Shown here in pieces: positions 18,359 to 27,911 of a stretch of DNA of 64,000 nucleotides. Location of the stretch: NCBI GenBank assembly GCA_028994555.1, contig JARDVN010000001.1, positions 310,001 to 374,000 of the forward strand, given 5' to 3'. Under the pieces are notes generated by a model. It ran no database searches, was not told the origin of the DNA, and was given only the letters and a program-made list of their open reading frames with translations. Position numbers and translations under genes: made by a program. The stretch's first letter is position 1, and every line of letters starts with the position of its first letter. Source of the DNA: Citrobacter amalonaticus (GTDB taxonomy: Bacteria > Pseudomonadota > Gammaproteobacteria > Enterobacterales > Enterobacteriaceae).

Positions 18359-18855
18359 TCAAATTTTATTAAATGAGAGATAATTTATCAGCCAATACAT
18401 ATTTAAGAACAAAAAATCATTTTCGGCACATTGAAGCAGCAGAACGACAAATTTAACTAATAAAACTGGAATGACACTTATGAATTGGTTATATAAACCC
18501 ACCTTTAACCATTTATTAATGACATGCATTTTATCTAATATAAGCACATGATAAGCAGACAAGGTATAAATACTGAAAAAAAGACAATATTTCTTTCCAG
18601 AATAGTGAGCTTAGCCCCTTGCTTAAAAAACAAAACAAACTTCTTCAACCTAAGAAAAACAATGAATTTATTATTTAACTCCATCTTATTTACAAAAGTT
18701 GAAATTCTTATATAGCTATACAACGCATAAATAAATACAGCAAGTACAGTAAATGCCGACAGATGAAACTGTTTAATAAACGACCACCCGCGAAATAAAG
18801 ACAGAATAGAAATAAAAATAAAGAAAGACAACCATTTCACATTACGCCTAACCAT
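18359..18855 (-). CDS. Small polytopic membrane protein of unknown function (one frame break)
   Basis: Corrected length 165 residues. Start is the ATG at 18855 (MVRRNVKWLSFF) because GGAGG lies 5 nt upstream. The frame is restored by adding one base to the seven A at 18576-18582, giving ERNIVFFFSIYTLSAYHVLIL. About four hydrophobic segments: 8-22, 34-52, 90-108 and 130-146. No family recognised. It is convergent with the plus-strand membrane protein gene and 70 nt downstream of the HNH endonuclease gene on the same strand, so it may be co-transcribed with it. Very AT-rich. Confidence 0.55.
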
Positions 18856-18924
18856 ATATCCTCCACATAATAAAGCCGTTATCAATAACTAACTTAATAA
18901 TCTAAAGAAAAAGATCAATCTATT

Positions 18925-19803
18925 TCAGATTCCCTCTCCTCTGAACACCTCTTTTCTGTGCCATTCAACAAACTGCTCGCCCGGATAATTTTCTTTAACC
19001 GGTGGCAACGCAATCGCCTTTCCCGCAAAATCCCAGAACAGTCGCTGTACCACTCCACCACCATTTACCGCACCGGAAACCACCACACGCATATTTTCAT
19101 CCAGACCAATCGAACCGCGATCAAACGCTTTATGATGGATTGCGCACAATGCCAGGCCATTAGGTACTTCACAAGGGCCATGGTGCTGCTTCCATCTGAT
19201 ATGAGCAGCTTCCAGAGCAATCGGCGCATTGTCGTGGCGCATGTTAAAGCCGCAGATAGCGCACTGATAATTGTAAGCACGTAGCACCATCTGGCGAAAC
19301 TTCGGATCGCGCTGACGGAGAGAGGTGCGAATATCAAAACCCATCTCGTCAGCGATCTCTTCCTGAATACTGGCCGGGAAATGCGCCTCCAGGAGCTGCT
19401 GCGCCAGCGTATCAATTAACCTGTGATTTTTTGCCACCAACGCAAAATTATCGGCATCAAATCCACCCGCGACATTATATTCGATGAGTTCACGTCGGGG
19501 CGGCTGACGGCTACCACCGGTTGAGCACAGTTCCGCGTTTTGTAGTTCCCAGAAACCATCGCCCTTCAGACGCCAGAACGGCATGTCCGGGCGCTGGTCA
19601 CGGCGCTGCGGTCCATAACGTTCCAGGAGATCCAACAGGGGCTCGTAGATTTCAGAACCATACTTAAACAGGCGACCATGACCCTGCCGATAGTGTGAAA
19701 GAACGTACAGCAGCAATAATGGCTTATGTGGCGCACGTTGTTCGCCTTTGCGCCAGATGGTGATATTTGATATCACTTGCTTTAGGGTTTTGTCAGAGGT
19801 CAT
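18925..19803 (-). CDS. Phosphorothioate-DNA-dependent HNH restriction endonuclease, EcoWI-like
   Basis: 292 residues from the ATG at 19803 (MTSDKTLKQVIS); an upstream start at 19848 adds 15 unconserved residues. The N-terminal half matches the sulfur-binding domain family of type IV enzymes that read phosphorothioated DNA: WRKGEQRAPHKPLLLLYVL, GPQRRD.RPDMPFWRL and DGFW. The C-terminal HNH nuclease has C181xxC184, LEAAHIRW (His201), Asn215 and IHHK. Such enzymes cut DNA carrying Dnd-type sulfur modification. No dnd genes are in the window, as expected for an enzyme attacking foreign modified DNA. It lies between the membrane protein gene and the integrase. Confidence 0.85.
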   Translation of the reverse strand: MTSDKTLKQVISNITIWRKGEQRAPHKPLLLLYVLSHYRQGHGRLFKYGSEIYEPLLDLLERYGPQRRDQRPDMPFWRLKGDGFWELQNAELCSTGGSRQPPRRELIEYNVAGGFDADNFALVAKNHRLIDTLAQQLLEAHFPASIQEEIADEMGFDIRTSLRQRDPKFRQMVLRAYNYQCAICGFNMRHDNAPIALEAAHIRWKQHHGPCEVPNGLALCAIHHKAFDRGSIGLDENMRVVVSGAVNGGGVVQRLFWDFAGKAIALPPVKENYPGEQFVEWHRKEVFRGEGI

Positions 19804-19946
19804 TGTGTTGGAGAATCCATGAGCACATATTTGCGATGATGCTCGCAACTATATGTACATTCAAGGCATTATTGCAGACATCCTTTTTCTCTGGCAGTTC
19901 TGTACCTGGCAGATAGAATTCTGATAACAACGGTAAAAAATACAGC

Positions 19947-19982
19947 GACCAACCAGTCCTAAGCGGGCTGGTTGGTCTTTTT
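19947..19982. terminator. Bidirectional hairpin after the integrase gene
   Basis: GACCAACCAG at 19947-19956 pairs with CTGGTTGGTC ending at 19977, followed by TTTTT on the plus strand; on the minus strand a TATTTTTT follows a few bases later. It fits as the end of the integrase transcript. Confidence 0.75.
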
Positions 19983-20019
19983 AAATTTAAACATCAGCCG
20001 AGGAATAACGGCGTTCAAC

Positions 20020-21290
20020 TCACTCGCCATTACCCCGATTGATTTTCGCATAGTCAAACGGCGTAATCGCTCTCTCCCGATTGGCATCCAGAAAATCAGC
20101 CCACCACTGCAACATCAGCTTGCGCTCATCCAGATGTTCCGCTTTATGGATATACGCTGCCCTCACCGAATTGCGTTCCATATGGCTCATCTGCCTTTCC
20201 ACCGCATCCTTCGACCATAGCCCTGACTCAATTAACGAACTACAGGCCATTGTACGGAAGCCGTGGCCGCAAACTTCAACCTTAGTGTCATAACCCATCA
20301 CCCGTAGCGCACTGTTTACCGTGTTCTCGCTCATGGGCTTACGCGGATCATGATCGCCAATAAAAATCAGCTCATGTTCGCCACAGAACTGTTTTATCTG
20401 CTTCAGGATCGCCAGCGCCTGCTTTGAAAGCGGCACCAGATGAGGTGTACGCATCTTTGATCCTCGCTGAGAATGTTTCACGCCGGGAATAGGCTCTCGC
20501 TCGGGCGGGATGGTCCACATTGACGTTTCAAAATCGATCTCTGACCAGCGAGCAAAACGTAGCTCACTGGAGCGAATAAAGATAAGCAGAGTGAGTTCCG
20601 TTGCCCAGCGGGTTAGCGGCCTGCCGGTATAGCCGTCTATTTTCTCAAGTAACTCAGGGATGCGCTTTAACTCCAGCGCCGGACGATGCTGTCGATTACT
20701 GGAAGCAACCGCCCCCCGCCATCTCCTGAGCTGGGTTGTAATCAATCAGCCCGCTTTGCACTGCATAACGCATGATAGCCGTCGTGCGCTGTTGAAGGCG
20801 GGAAGCCACCTCAAGACGTCCAGATGTCTCTACGGCTTTAATAGGAATTAACAGATCGCGGGTACCCAGTTCAGCAATATTGCGAGTACCAATTGCCGGG
20901 AAGATATTGTCCTCCAGGCTCTTTTTTTACGCGATTAGCATGATCTTCTGACCACTTCTGATTGGTAGTGAGCCACTCTCTGGCAACCTTCTCGAAAGTA
21001 ATAATCTCTTTCGCCTGCTCTTCTTTCACAGCACGTTTATGCTCACGAGGATCGATACCAGCAGCTACCAGCTTTCTGGCCTCTTCCCTTTTCTTCCTTG
21101 CATCCGCCAGCGAAATATCTGGGTAAACGCCGAACGCCATCAAATGTTGTTTACCACCGAAGCGAAAGCGGAAACGCCAATATTTTGAGCCATTGGGGTG
21201 AATCAGCAAAAACATGCCGTCGCCGTCAACAAGTGAATACTCTTTCTCCTCAGGTTTTGCAGAACGAACTTTAGTATCCGTTAGGGCCAT
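20020..21290 (-). CDS. P4-family tyrosine integrase (two frame breaks)
   Basis: Corrected length 422 residues, the usual size for P4-type integrases. Start is the ATG at 21290 with a strong AAGGAGG site. The frame is restored by reading seven T at 20922-20928 as six (VKKSLEDNIFPAIGTRNIAEL) and six C at 20712-20717 as five (AQEMAGAVASSNRQH). The N-terminus has the DUF4102 arm domain (MALTDTKVRSAKP...YWRFRFRFGGK); the catalytic set is Arg in SSELRFARW, HxxR in HGFRTMA and Tyr in AAYIHK. It recombines the island's attachment site with the leuX 3' end. It is transcribed away from leuX, 200 nt from the tRNA. Confidence 0.95.
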
Positions 21291-21452
21291 AATGGGCCTC
21301 CTTCCATTGGTATCTCGTGAGTATACAAACAATATCGAATCGGAAAATATACTCATTAGTATACTCACAAGCTTGTTGATGTGGGTTGAGTCAGGTTGAC
21401 TTCAGTTGAGGAGAAAATCGTGGAAAGCCTTGTGTGGCGCGGATTTCAGGCA

Positions 21453-21480
21453 TAAAAAAAAGACCTCAGTTGAGGTCCAT
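21453..21480 (-). terminator. Rho-independent terminator of leuX
   Basis: On the minus strand GGACCTCAACTGAGGTC is followed by eight T, 12 nt after the tRNA 3' end. The inverted repeat is perfect. Confidence 0.85.
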
Positions 21481-21491
21481 TTACATACTTA

Positions 21492-21512
21492 TGGTGCCGA
21501 AGGCCGGACTCG
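21492..21512. other. Inferred island attachment site at the leuX 3' end
   Basis: P4-type integrases usually cross over within the last ~20 nt of the tRNA gene, so the chromosome-island junction should lie here. The matching copy at the other end of the island is not in the window; I saw no second copy of the T-arm and acceptor sequence between 1 and 21490. Confidence 0.5.
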
Positions 21513-21576
21513 AACCGGCACGTATTTCTACGGTTGATTTTGAATCAACTGCGTCTACCGATTTCGCCACTTCGGC
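21492..21576 (-). tRNA. leuX: tRNA-Leu (anticodon CAA)
   Basis: 85 nt including encoded CCA. The acceptor stem GCCGAAG pairs with CTTCGGC, the T-arm is GCCGGTTCGAGTCCGGC and the anticodon stem TTGAT/ATCAA encloses a loop with CAA (its complement TTG at 21540-21542). The sequence agrees with E. coli leuX as I know it. leuX is a frequent integration hotspot in enterobacteria, and the 3' end faces the integrase of the island. Confidence 0.97.
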
Positions 21577-21605
21577 ACTGAAGAGGTATGCGGAAAACGT
21601 TGTGG

Positions 21606-21633
21606 ATTATACCTGTAGCACGCAACCATGCAA
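21606..21633 (-). promoter_or_regulatory. leuX promoter
   Basis: On the minus strand TTGCAT (21633-21628) and TATAAT (21611-21606) are separated by 16 nt, about 30 nt upstream of the tRNA 5' end. Confidence 0.75.
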
Positions 21634-21766
21634 GCGGTAGCGTATGTCTTCTCCGCTAAGTGTCGAAAAAACCAGCACGCCGTCTTCTTAATCCCCCCTT
21701 CTGCGAAGCGACGCCGTTTTTCATGCTCTACACTTTTCTGTTCAACACCACATTGAGGGAAACACA

Positions 21767-22786
21767 ATGTCGATGATTAAAAGCTATGCCGCAAAAGAGG
21801 CGGGCAGCGAACTCGAACTCTTTGAATATGATGCGGGCGAACTCAAGCCGGAAGATGTCGAAGTGCAGGTCGATTACTGCGGTATCTGCCATTCCGATTT
21901 GTCGATGATCGACAATGAGTGGGGATTCTCTCAGTATCCACTGGTTGCCGGGCATGAAGTAATTGGTCGCGTGGCCGCCCTCGGCAGCACGGCGCAGGGG
22001 AAAGGCCTGAAGGTAGGCCAGCGCGTAGGGATTGGCTGGACGGCACGCAGCTGTGGTCACTGCGATGCCTGTATCAGTGGTAATCAGATCAATTGCCTGG
22101 AAGGTGCAGTGCCAACCATTCTCAATCGTGGCGGCTTTGCTGAGAAACTGCGCGCTGACTGGCAGTGGGTGATCCCGCTTCCAGAAAGCATCGATATTGA
22201 ATCTGCCGGTCCACTCCTGTGCGGCGGTATTACGGTGTTCAAACCACTATTGATGCACCACGTCACCGCCACCAGCCGTGTCGGGGTAATTGGTATTGGC
22301 GGATTGGGACATATTGCCATCAAGCTGTTGCATGCGATGGGATGTGAAGTTACCGCGTTCAGCTCTAACCCGGCGAAAGAGAAAGAAGTGCTGGCGATGG
22401 GCGCCGATAAAGTGGTGAACAGTCGCGATCCGCAGGCATTAACGGCGCTCGCGGGCCAGTTCGATCTCATCATCAACACCGTCAATGTCGATCTCGACTG
22501 GCAACCCTACTTCGAAGCGCTGGCCTACGGCGGCAACTTCCACACCGTCGGCGCAGTGCTGAAGCCGCTGCCGGTCCCTGCCTTCACGCTGATTGCCGGC
22601 GATCGCAGCATCTCCGGTTCGGCGACCGGTACGCCATATGAGCTGCGTAAGCTGATGAAGTTTGCCGGACGGAGCAAGGTCTCGCCAACCACCGAACTGT
22701 TCCCGATGTCGCAAATCAACGAAGCAATCCAGCACATGCGCGACGGTAAAGCCCGCTACCGTGTGGTGCTGAAAGCCGATTTCTGA
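21767..22786 (+). CDS. ahr: NADPH-dependent aldehyde reductase Ahr (YjgB)
   Basis: A 339-residue zinc-dependent medium-chain alcohol dehydrogenase with E. coli Ahr as closest known relative by sequence and position. Catalytic zinc site: Cys in YCGICHSDL and GHEVIGRV; structural zinc cysteines in [15 protein letters not shown]; cofactor loop [13 protein letters not shown]. Ahr reduces many aldehydes to alcohols with NADPH. It sits between leuX and idnK as in E. coli. The start follows GAGGGAAAC. Intact. Confidence 0.95.
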   Translation: MSMIKSYAAKEAGSELELFEYDAGELKPEDVEVQVDYCGICHSDLSMIDNEWGFSQYPLVAGHEVIGRVAALGSTAQGKGLKVGQRVGIGWTARSCGHCDACISGNQINCLEGAVPTILNRGGFAEKLRADWQWVIPLPESIDIESAGPLLCGGITVFKPLLMHHVTATSRVGVIGIGGLGHIAIKLLHAMGCEVTAFSSNPAKEKEVLAMGADKVVNSRDPQALTALAGQFDLIINTVNVDLDWQPYFEALAYGGNFHTVGAVLKPLPVPAFTLIAGDRSISGSATGTPYELRKLMKFAGRSKVSPTTELFPMSQINEAIQHMRDGKARYRVVLKADF

Positions 22787-22792
22787 CGGTCT

Positions 22793-22830
22793 GACTCAGC
22801 GCCTCTCAACTCAGAATGAGGCGCTGAGTC
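22793..22830. terminator. 13-bp perfect inverted repeat between convergent ahr and idnK
   Basis: GACTCAGCGCCTC at 22793-22805 and its exact complement GAGGCGCTGAGTC at 22818-22830 surround a 12-nt loop. The right arm and part of the loop encode the last codons of idnK. It probably ends both transcripts, though no T-run follows. Confidence 0.55.
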
Positions 22831-23354
22831 GCTCTCGTGCCTGGCGAAACGCCAGAACAGCCTGCTGGCACTGCGCCGTCACGTTCTCAATGTCATGATT
22901 AATGTCGATACGCGCGATATCGGCTTCCTCCGCCAGCGGACACTCCAGCGCCTCAAACTGACTTTTCAGCAAGCCGACTGGCATAAAGTGACCTGCCCGA
23001 CGCTGCATCCGCGCCAGGATAATATCATAGTCACCATCCAGCCAGAGAAAATGGACGTTAGGACTGCCCTTGCGTAAAAAATCGCGATACTGTTTTTTTA
23101 ATGATGAACAGACAATAAATCCGGTCTCATTCTTTTTTATACAAACTATAAGATGCATCATTTAAGCGCTCTAACCACGGCAGTCGATCTTCATCAGTTA
23201 ACGGTATTCCCTGGGACATTTTATCAATGTTTTTGGCAGGATGGAGATCGTCGCCATCAATAAACTTCGCCGATAATAATGCCGCCACCTTACTACCAAT
23301 TAACGATTTACCACTTCCTGAAACGCCCATCAAAATATAGCTTTCCCCGGCCAT
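22811..23354 (-). CDS. idnK: Gluconokinase IdnK (one frame break)
   Basis: Corrected length 180 residues; six T at 23133-23138 should be five, joining LNDASYSLYKK to NETGFIVCSSLKKQYRD. The P-loop GVSGSGKS is at residues ~10-17, with DGDDLHP and the lid region QRRAGHFMP. It phosphorylates D-gluconate to 6-phosphogluconate, completing L-idonate catabolism. Start MAGESYILMG at 23354. Divergent from idnD, from which the intergenic CRP site and operator can control both. Confidence 0.93.
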
Positions 23355-23454
23355 GTAAAACCCTCTGCGTCATATTCCATGGCGCGATACTACGCCTGCA
23401 CAATCGGCAATTTCACGCTTTTTAATTTCCATAGATGAGAATTATAAAGCGCAT

Positions 23455-23472
23455 CACGTTATGCGTAACATT
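23455..23472. promoter_or_regulatory. Probable IdnR/GntR operator
   Basis: GTTATGCGTAAC at 23458-23469 is a near-perfect palindrome like the operators shared by IdnR and GntR in E. coli. It lies midway between idnK and idnD. Assignment is by motif similarity and the presence of idnR in the cluster. Confidence 0.6.
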
Positions 23473-23492
23473 GTAGTGTAACAATTTTCCAG

Positions 23493-23508
23493 TGTGACAG
23501 TTGTCACA
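23493..23508. promoter_or_regulatory. CRP site, exact consensus
   Basis: TGTGACAGTTGTCACA has both half-sites TGTGA and TCACA with the 6-nt spacer. It lies 64 nt before the idnD start and fits the cAMP-CRP control known for the idonate operon. Confidence 0.85.
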
Positions 23509-23571
23509 AATAAGGACAATTAAAACCGCTTAAATGCACCGGAGATGAAGACCTGACCCAGTGAGGCATTT

Positions 23572-24616
23572 ATGGAAGTGAAAACTCAATCCTGCGTTGT
23601 CGCGGGTAAGCGTTCTGTTGCCGTAACCCAACAGAATATCGAATGGAATAATAAAGGCACGCTCGTAAAAATAACCCGAGGAGGAATTTGCGGTTCCGAC
23701 TTACATTATTATCAGGAAGGGAAAGTCGGTAATTTTACTGTCAAAGCACCGATGATTTTAGGTCATGAAGTTATTGGTAAAGTGGTCCATAGCGATTCAG
23801 AAACATTACGCGAAGGACAGTCGATTGCCATTAATCCATCTAAGCCATGCGGTCATTGTAAATACTGTCTTCAGCATGAAGAAAACCAATGCACTGAAAT
23901 GCGTTTTTTTGGCAGTGCGATGTATTTTCCGCACGTCGACGGCGGCTTTACCCAGTTTAAAACGGTCGATACCGCCCAGTGCATTCCCTACCCGGAAGAG
24001 GCGGACGAAAAGGTCATGGCCTTTGCTGAACCGTTGGCCGTAGCCATCCATGCCGCGCATGAGGCCGGCGATCTTCAGGGTAAAAAAAGTATTTATCTCC
24101 GGCGTCGGCCCCATCGGTTGCCTAATTGTCAGCGCAGTGAAAACGCTGGGCGCGGCGGAAGTGGTCTGTGCCGATGTCAGCCCCCGTTCGCTGTCGCTGG
24201 CTCAGCAAATGGGCGCGGATACGCTGGTAAATCCCCAGCATGACGCTCTGGACCAGTGGAAAACGGAGAAAGGCTATTTCGATATCAGTTTCGAGGTCTC
24301 CGGCCATCCCTCCTCCATGACCACCTGTCTGGAAGTCACCCGCGCAAAAGGGGTGATGGTGCAGGTTGGTATGGGTGGTGCCGTTCCGGACTTCCCGATG
24401 ATGATGCTGATCGGCAAAGAGATAGCGCTGAAAGGCTCGTTCCGCTTTACCACCGAATTCAATACCGCAGTCTCCTGGCTGGCGCATAACGTTATCGATC
24501 CACTGCCGCTACTGAGTGCGGAATATCCGTTTACCGACCTGGAACAGGCGCTGATTTTCGCCAGCGATAAAACCCAGGCGGCAAAAGTTCAGCTCGTCTT
24601 TGAGAATGAAAAATAA
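23572..24616 (+). CDS. idnD: L-idonate 5-dehydrogenase IdnD (one frame break)
   Basis: Corrected length 347 residues; seven A at 24082-24088 should be six, giving LQGKKVFISGVGPIGCLIVSA. Zinc-binding medium-chain dehydrogenase: GGICGSDLHYY, GHEVIGKV, structural cysteines in CGHCKYC and the cofactor loop GVGPIG. It oxidises L-idonate to 5-ketogluconate. Closely colinear with E. coli IdnD, ending VQLVFENEK (four residues longer). First gene of idnDOTR; idnO starts 11 nt later. Confidence 0.94.
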
Positions 24617-24627
24617 GGAGCAATATC

Positions 24628-25392
24628 ATGAACGATCTTTTTTCACTGGCAGGTAAAAATATCCTGATCACCGGCTCCGCCCAGGGGATCGGTTATTTGC
24701 TGGCAACGGGTCTTGGCAAGTATGGCGCGCAGATTATTGTCAACGATATTACGTCAGAACGGGCTGAAGCCGCCGTCGCAAAGCTACAGCAGGAAGGGAT
24801 CTGCGCCGTTGCCGCTCCTTTTAACGTGACGCATAAACAGGATATCGACGCCGCCATTGATCATATCGAAAAAGATATTGGCCCGATTGATGTACTGGTC
24901 AATAACGCCGGGATCCAGCGCCGCCACCCGTTTACCGAATTCCCTGAGCAGGAGTGGAACGACGTGATCGCCGTTAACCAGACCGCCGTGTTTCTCGTCT
25001 CCCAGGCGGTAACCCGCCGGATGGTGGAGCGCCAGGCCGGGAAAGTGATCAACATCTGCTCAATGCAAAGTGAACTGGGGCGCGACACCATCACCCCGTA
25101 CGCCGCCTCGAAAGGCGCGGTGAAAATGCTGACTCGCGGTATGTGCGTTGAGCTGGCGCGCCATAACATCCAGGTTAACGGCATCGCGCCGGGCTACTTC
25201 AAAACTGAGATGACCAAAGCGCTGGTTGAGGATGAAGCCTTCACCTCATGGCTGTGCAAACGTACGCCTGCCGCCCGCTGGGGCGATCCACAGGAACTGA
25301 TTGGCGCAGCGGTATTTCTCTCCTCCAAAGCCTCGGACTTCGTCAACGGACACCTGCTGTTCGTCGATGGCGGCATGCTGGTCGCGGTGTAA
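24628..25392 (+). CDS. idnO: 5-keto-D-gluconate 5-reductase IdnO
   Basis: A 254-residue short-chain dehydrogenase: cofactor motif GSAQGIGY (TGxxxGxG type), NNAGIQ, catalytic Ser in CSMQSE and YAASKGAVK with the catalytic Tyr and Lys. It reduces 5-ketogluconate to D-gluconate, which IdnK then phosphorylates. Ribosome site AAGGAG. Second gene of idnDOTR. Intact. Confidence 0.96.
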   Translation: MNDLFSLAGKNILITGSAQGIGYLLATGLGKYGAQIIVNDITSERAEAAVAKLQQEGICAVAAPFNVTHKQDIDAAIDHIEKDIGPIDVLVNNAGIQRRHPFTEFPEQEWNDVIAVNQTAVFLVSQAVTRRMVERQAGKVINICSMQSELGRDTITPYAASKGAVKMLTRGMCVELARHNIQVNGIAPGYFKTEMTKALVEDEAFTSWLCKRTPAARWGDPQELIGAAVFLSSKASDFVNGHLLFVDGGMLVAV

Positions 25393-25455
25393 CCGCTGAA
25401 CAACCCTACGCAGCGCGCAAGCGCTGCTTTTTTGGCACACATAAGAGATAAGATT

Positions 25456-26776
25456 ATGCCATTAATCATAATTGCGGCAGGCGTCGCGCTGCTTCTGGTC
25501 CTGATGATTGGCTTTAAAGTCAATGGCTTCATCGCCCTGGTTCTGGTCGCAGCCGTCGTGGGATTCGCCGAAGGGATGGACGCACAGGCCGTTTTACACT
25601 CCATTCAAAACGGGATCGGCGGTACGCTCGGCGGGCTGGCGATGATCCTCGGTTTTGGCGCAATGTTGGGAAAATTGATTTCTGATACGGGGGCCGCGCA
25701 ACGGATCGCGACCACCCTCATCGGAACGTTTGGTAAAAAAGCGCGTGCAGTGGGCGCTGGTCGTCACCGGTCTGGTCGTCGGGCTGGCGATGTTCTTCGA
25801 AGTCGGGTTTGTACTGCTGCTGCCGTTGGTATTCACGGTGGTGGCCTCATCCGGTTTGCCGCTGCTGTACGTCGGCGTGCCGATGGTCGCCGCCCTTTCG
25901 GTAACCCACTGCTTCCTGCCGCCGCATCCGGGGCCAACCGCCATTGCGACGATTTTTGAAGCCAGTCTTGGCACCACCCTGCTGTACGGGTTCATTATCA
26001 CCATTCCTACGGTGATTGTCGCAGGCCCGCTGTTTTCAAAACTGCTGACCCGCTTTGAAAAAGCGCCGCCGGAAGGGCTGTTTAACCCGCACCTGTTCAC
26101 CGAAGAGGAGATGCCGTCCTTCTGGAACAGTATCTTTGCGGCGGTGATCCCCGTCATACTGATGGCCGTTGCCGCTGTCTGTGAAATTACACTGCCCAAA
26201 ACCAACTCAGTGCGGGTATTCTTTGAGTTTATCGGCAATCCTGCCGTCGCGTTGTTTATCGCCATCGTGCTGGCGATTTTCACCCTCGGGCGACGCAATG
26301 GCAGGACGATCGAACAGATCATGGATATCATCGGTGACTCTATCGGCGCCATCGCCATGATTGTGTTCATTATTGCCGGCGGCGGCGCGTTTAAACAGGT
26401 TCTGGTGGACAGCGGCGTGGGTCAATACATCTCGCACCTGATGACCGGCACCTCGTTGTCGCCGCTGCTGATGTGCTGGACAGTGGCTGCCTTGTTGCGT
26501 ATCGCGCTGGGCTCTGCGACCGTTGCGGCGATCACGACCGCAGGCGTGGTGCTGCCGATCATTAACGTCACTCATGCCGATCCAGCGTTGATGGTGTTGG
26601 CAACCGGGGCTGGCAGCGTAATCGCTTCGCACGTAAACGATCCGGGATTCTGGCTGTTCAAGGGCTACTTTAACCTCAGCGTCGGTGAAACGCTGCGGAC
26701 GTGGACCGTGATGGAAACCCTGATTTCGATTATGGGATTGCTGGGCGTGCTGGCACTGAATGCGGTTCTGCATTAA
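25456..26776 (+). CDS. idnT: Gnt-II/L-idonate transporter IdnT (one frame break)
   Basis: Corrected length 439 residues, the same as E. coli IdnT; six A at 25735-25740 should be five, giving TFGKKRVQWALVVTGLVVG. Start ATG at 25456 (MPLIIIAAG). GntP-family permease with about 12-14 membrane segments; hallmark FLPPHPGPTAIA and HVNDPGFWLFKGYF. It imports L-idonate, gluconate and 5-ketogluconate with protons across the inner membrane. 63 nt after idnO. Confidence 0.94.
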
Positions 26777-26834
26777 GGCGTGATTAACCACCGGGGGGGC
26801 GATGTCGCCGCCGCTCCCCGGTACGGGAGAGAAG

Positions 26835-27833
26835 ATGAGGAACCACAGAATTTCTTTGCAGGACATCGCCACGCTCGCGGGCGTGACCAAAATGACGGTG
26901 AGCCGCTATATCCGCTCGCCGAAAAAAGTCGCAAAGGAAACCGGCGAGCGTATCGCGCAGATCATGGAGGAGATCAACTACATCCCGAACCGTGCGCCTG
27001 CCATGCTGCTGAACGCACAAAGCTACACGCTCGGCGTGCTCATCCCCTCATTTCAGAATCAACTCTTCGCCGATATTCTTGCCGGGATTGAATCTGTGAC
27101 GTCTGACCACAACTATCAGACGCTGATTGCTAACTACAACTACGACCGCGAATCAGAAGAGGAATCGGTTATCAACCTGCTCTCCTACAATATCGACGGC
27201 ATCATTCTTTCCGAGAAGTATCACACCCTGCGCACAGTGAAATTCCTGCGCTCGGCGGCCATTCCCATTATCGAGCTAATGGACATCCAGGGTGACAGGC
27301 TGGATATGGAAGTCGGATTTGATAACCGCCAGGCGGCATTTGATATGGTCAGCACCATGCTGGATAAACGCCAGCGGCGCAAAATTCTCTATCTGGGCTC
27401 GAAAGACGATATCCGTGATGAGCAACGTTTTTGCGGTTACTGCGACGCGATGACGCAGCGAAATCTGACGCCCCTGCGCGTTAATCCGAAAGCGATCTCG
27501 TCCATTCACCTTGGTACCCAATTGATGCGCGACGCGCTGATCGCCCATCCGGATTTAGACGGTGTTTTCTGCACCAACGATGATATTGCGATGGGCGCGC
27601 TGCTGTTCTGCCGGGAACGCGAACTGTCCGTGCCGGAGCAAATTTCTATTGCCGGGTTCCACGGTCTGGAGATGGGCCGACAGATGATCCCAAGCCTCGC
27701 CAGCGTCATCACGCCCCGCTTTGATATAGGCCGCATGGCGGCGCAGATGTTGCTGAGCAAAATCAAGAATAACGACCACAACCACAATACCATCGATTTG
27801 GGGTACCAGATTTACCACGGCAATACGCTATAA
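26835..27833 (+). CDS. idnR: L-idonate regulator IdnR (LacI/GntR family)
   Basis: 332 residues from the ATG at 26835 (MRNHRISLQDIATLAGVTKMTVSRYIRSPKKV), a LacI-type helix-turn-helix followed by the hinge and a periplasmic-binding-like effector domain. The longer in-frame start at 26802 is not conserved. In E. coli IdnR activates the idonate genes with idonate or 5-ketogluconate and represses the gntKU genes. Fourth gene of idnDOTR, 58 nt after idnT. Confidence 0.95.
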   Translation: MRNHRISLQDIATLAGVTKMTVSRYIRSPKKVAKETGERIAQIMEEINYIPNRAPAMLLNAQSYTLGVLIPSFQNQLFADILAGIESVTSDHNYQTLIANYNYDRESEEESVINLLSYNIDGIILSEKYHTLRTVKFLRSAAIPIIELMDIQGDRLDMEVGFDNRQAAFDMVSTMLDKRQRRKILYLGSKDDIRDEQRFCGYCDAMTQRNLTPLRVNPKAISSIHLGTQLMRDALIAHPDLDGVFCTNDDIAMGALLFCRERELSVPEQISIAGFHGLEMGRQMIPSLASVITPRFDIGRMAAQMLLSKIKNNDHNHNTIDLGYQIYHGNTL

Positions 27834-27911
27834 GCGATTTTCTCTCCCCTGCGCATATTCTCTTCCCCTCATATTGCCTATACTCGACGCAGGATAAATG
27901 GAGGAAATCTC

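Noticed and set aside
1-21490. A second copy of the leuX 3' end marking the other island border
   Set aside because: No repeat of the T-arm/acceptor sequence was seen in 1-21490; the border must lie left of the window.
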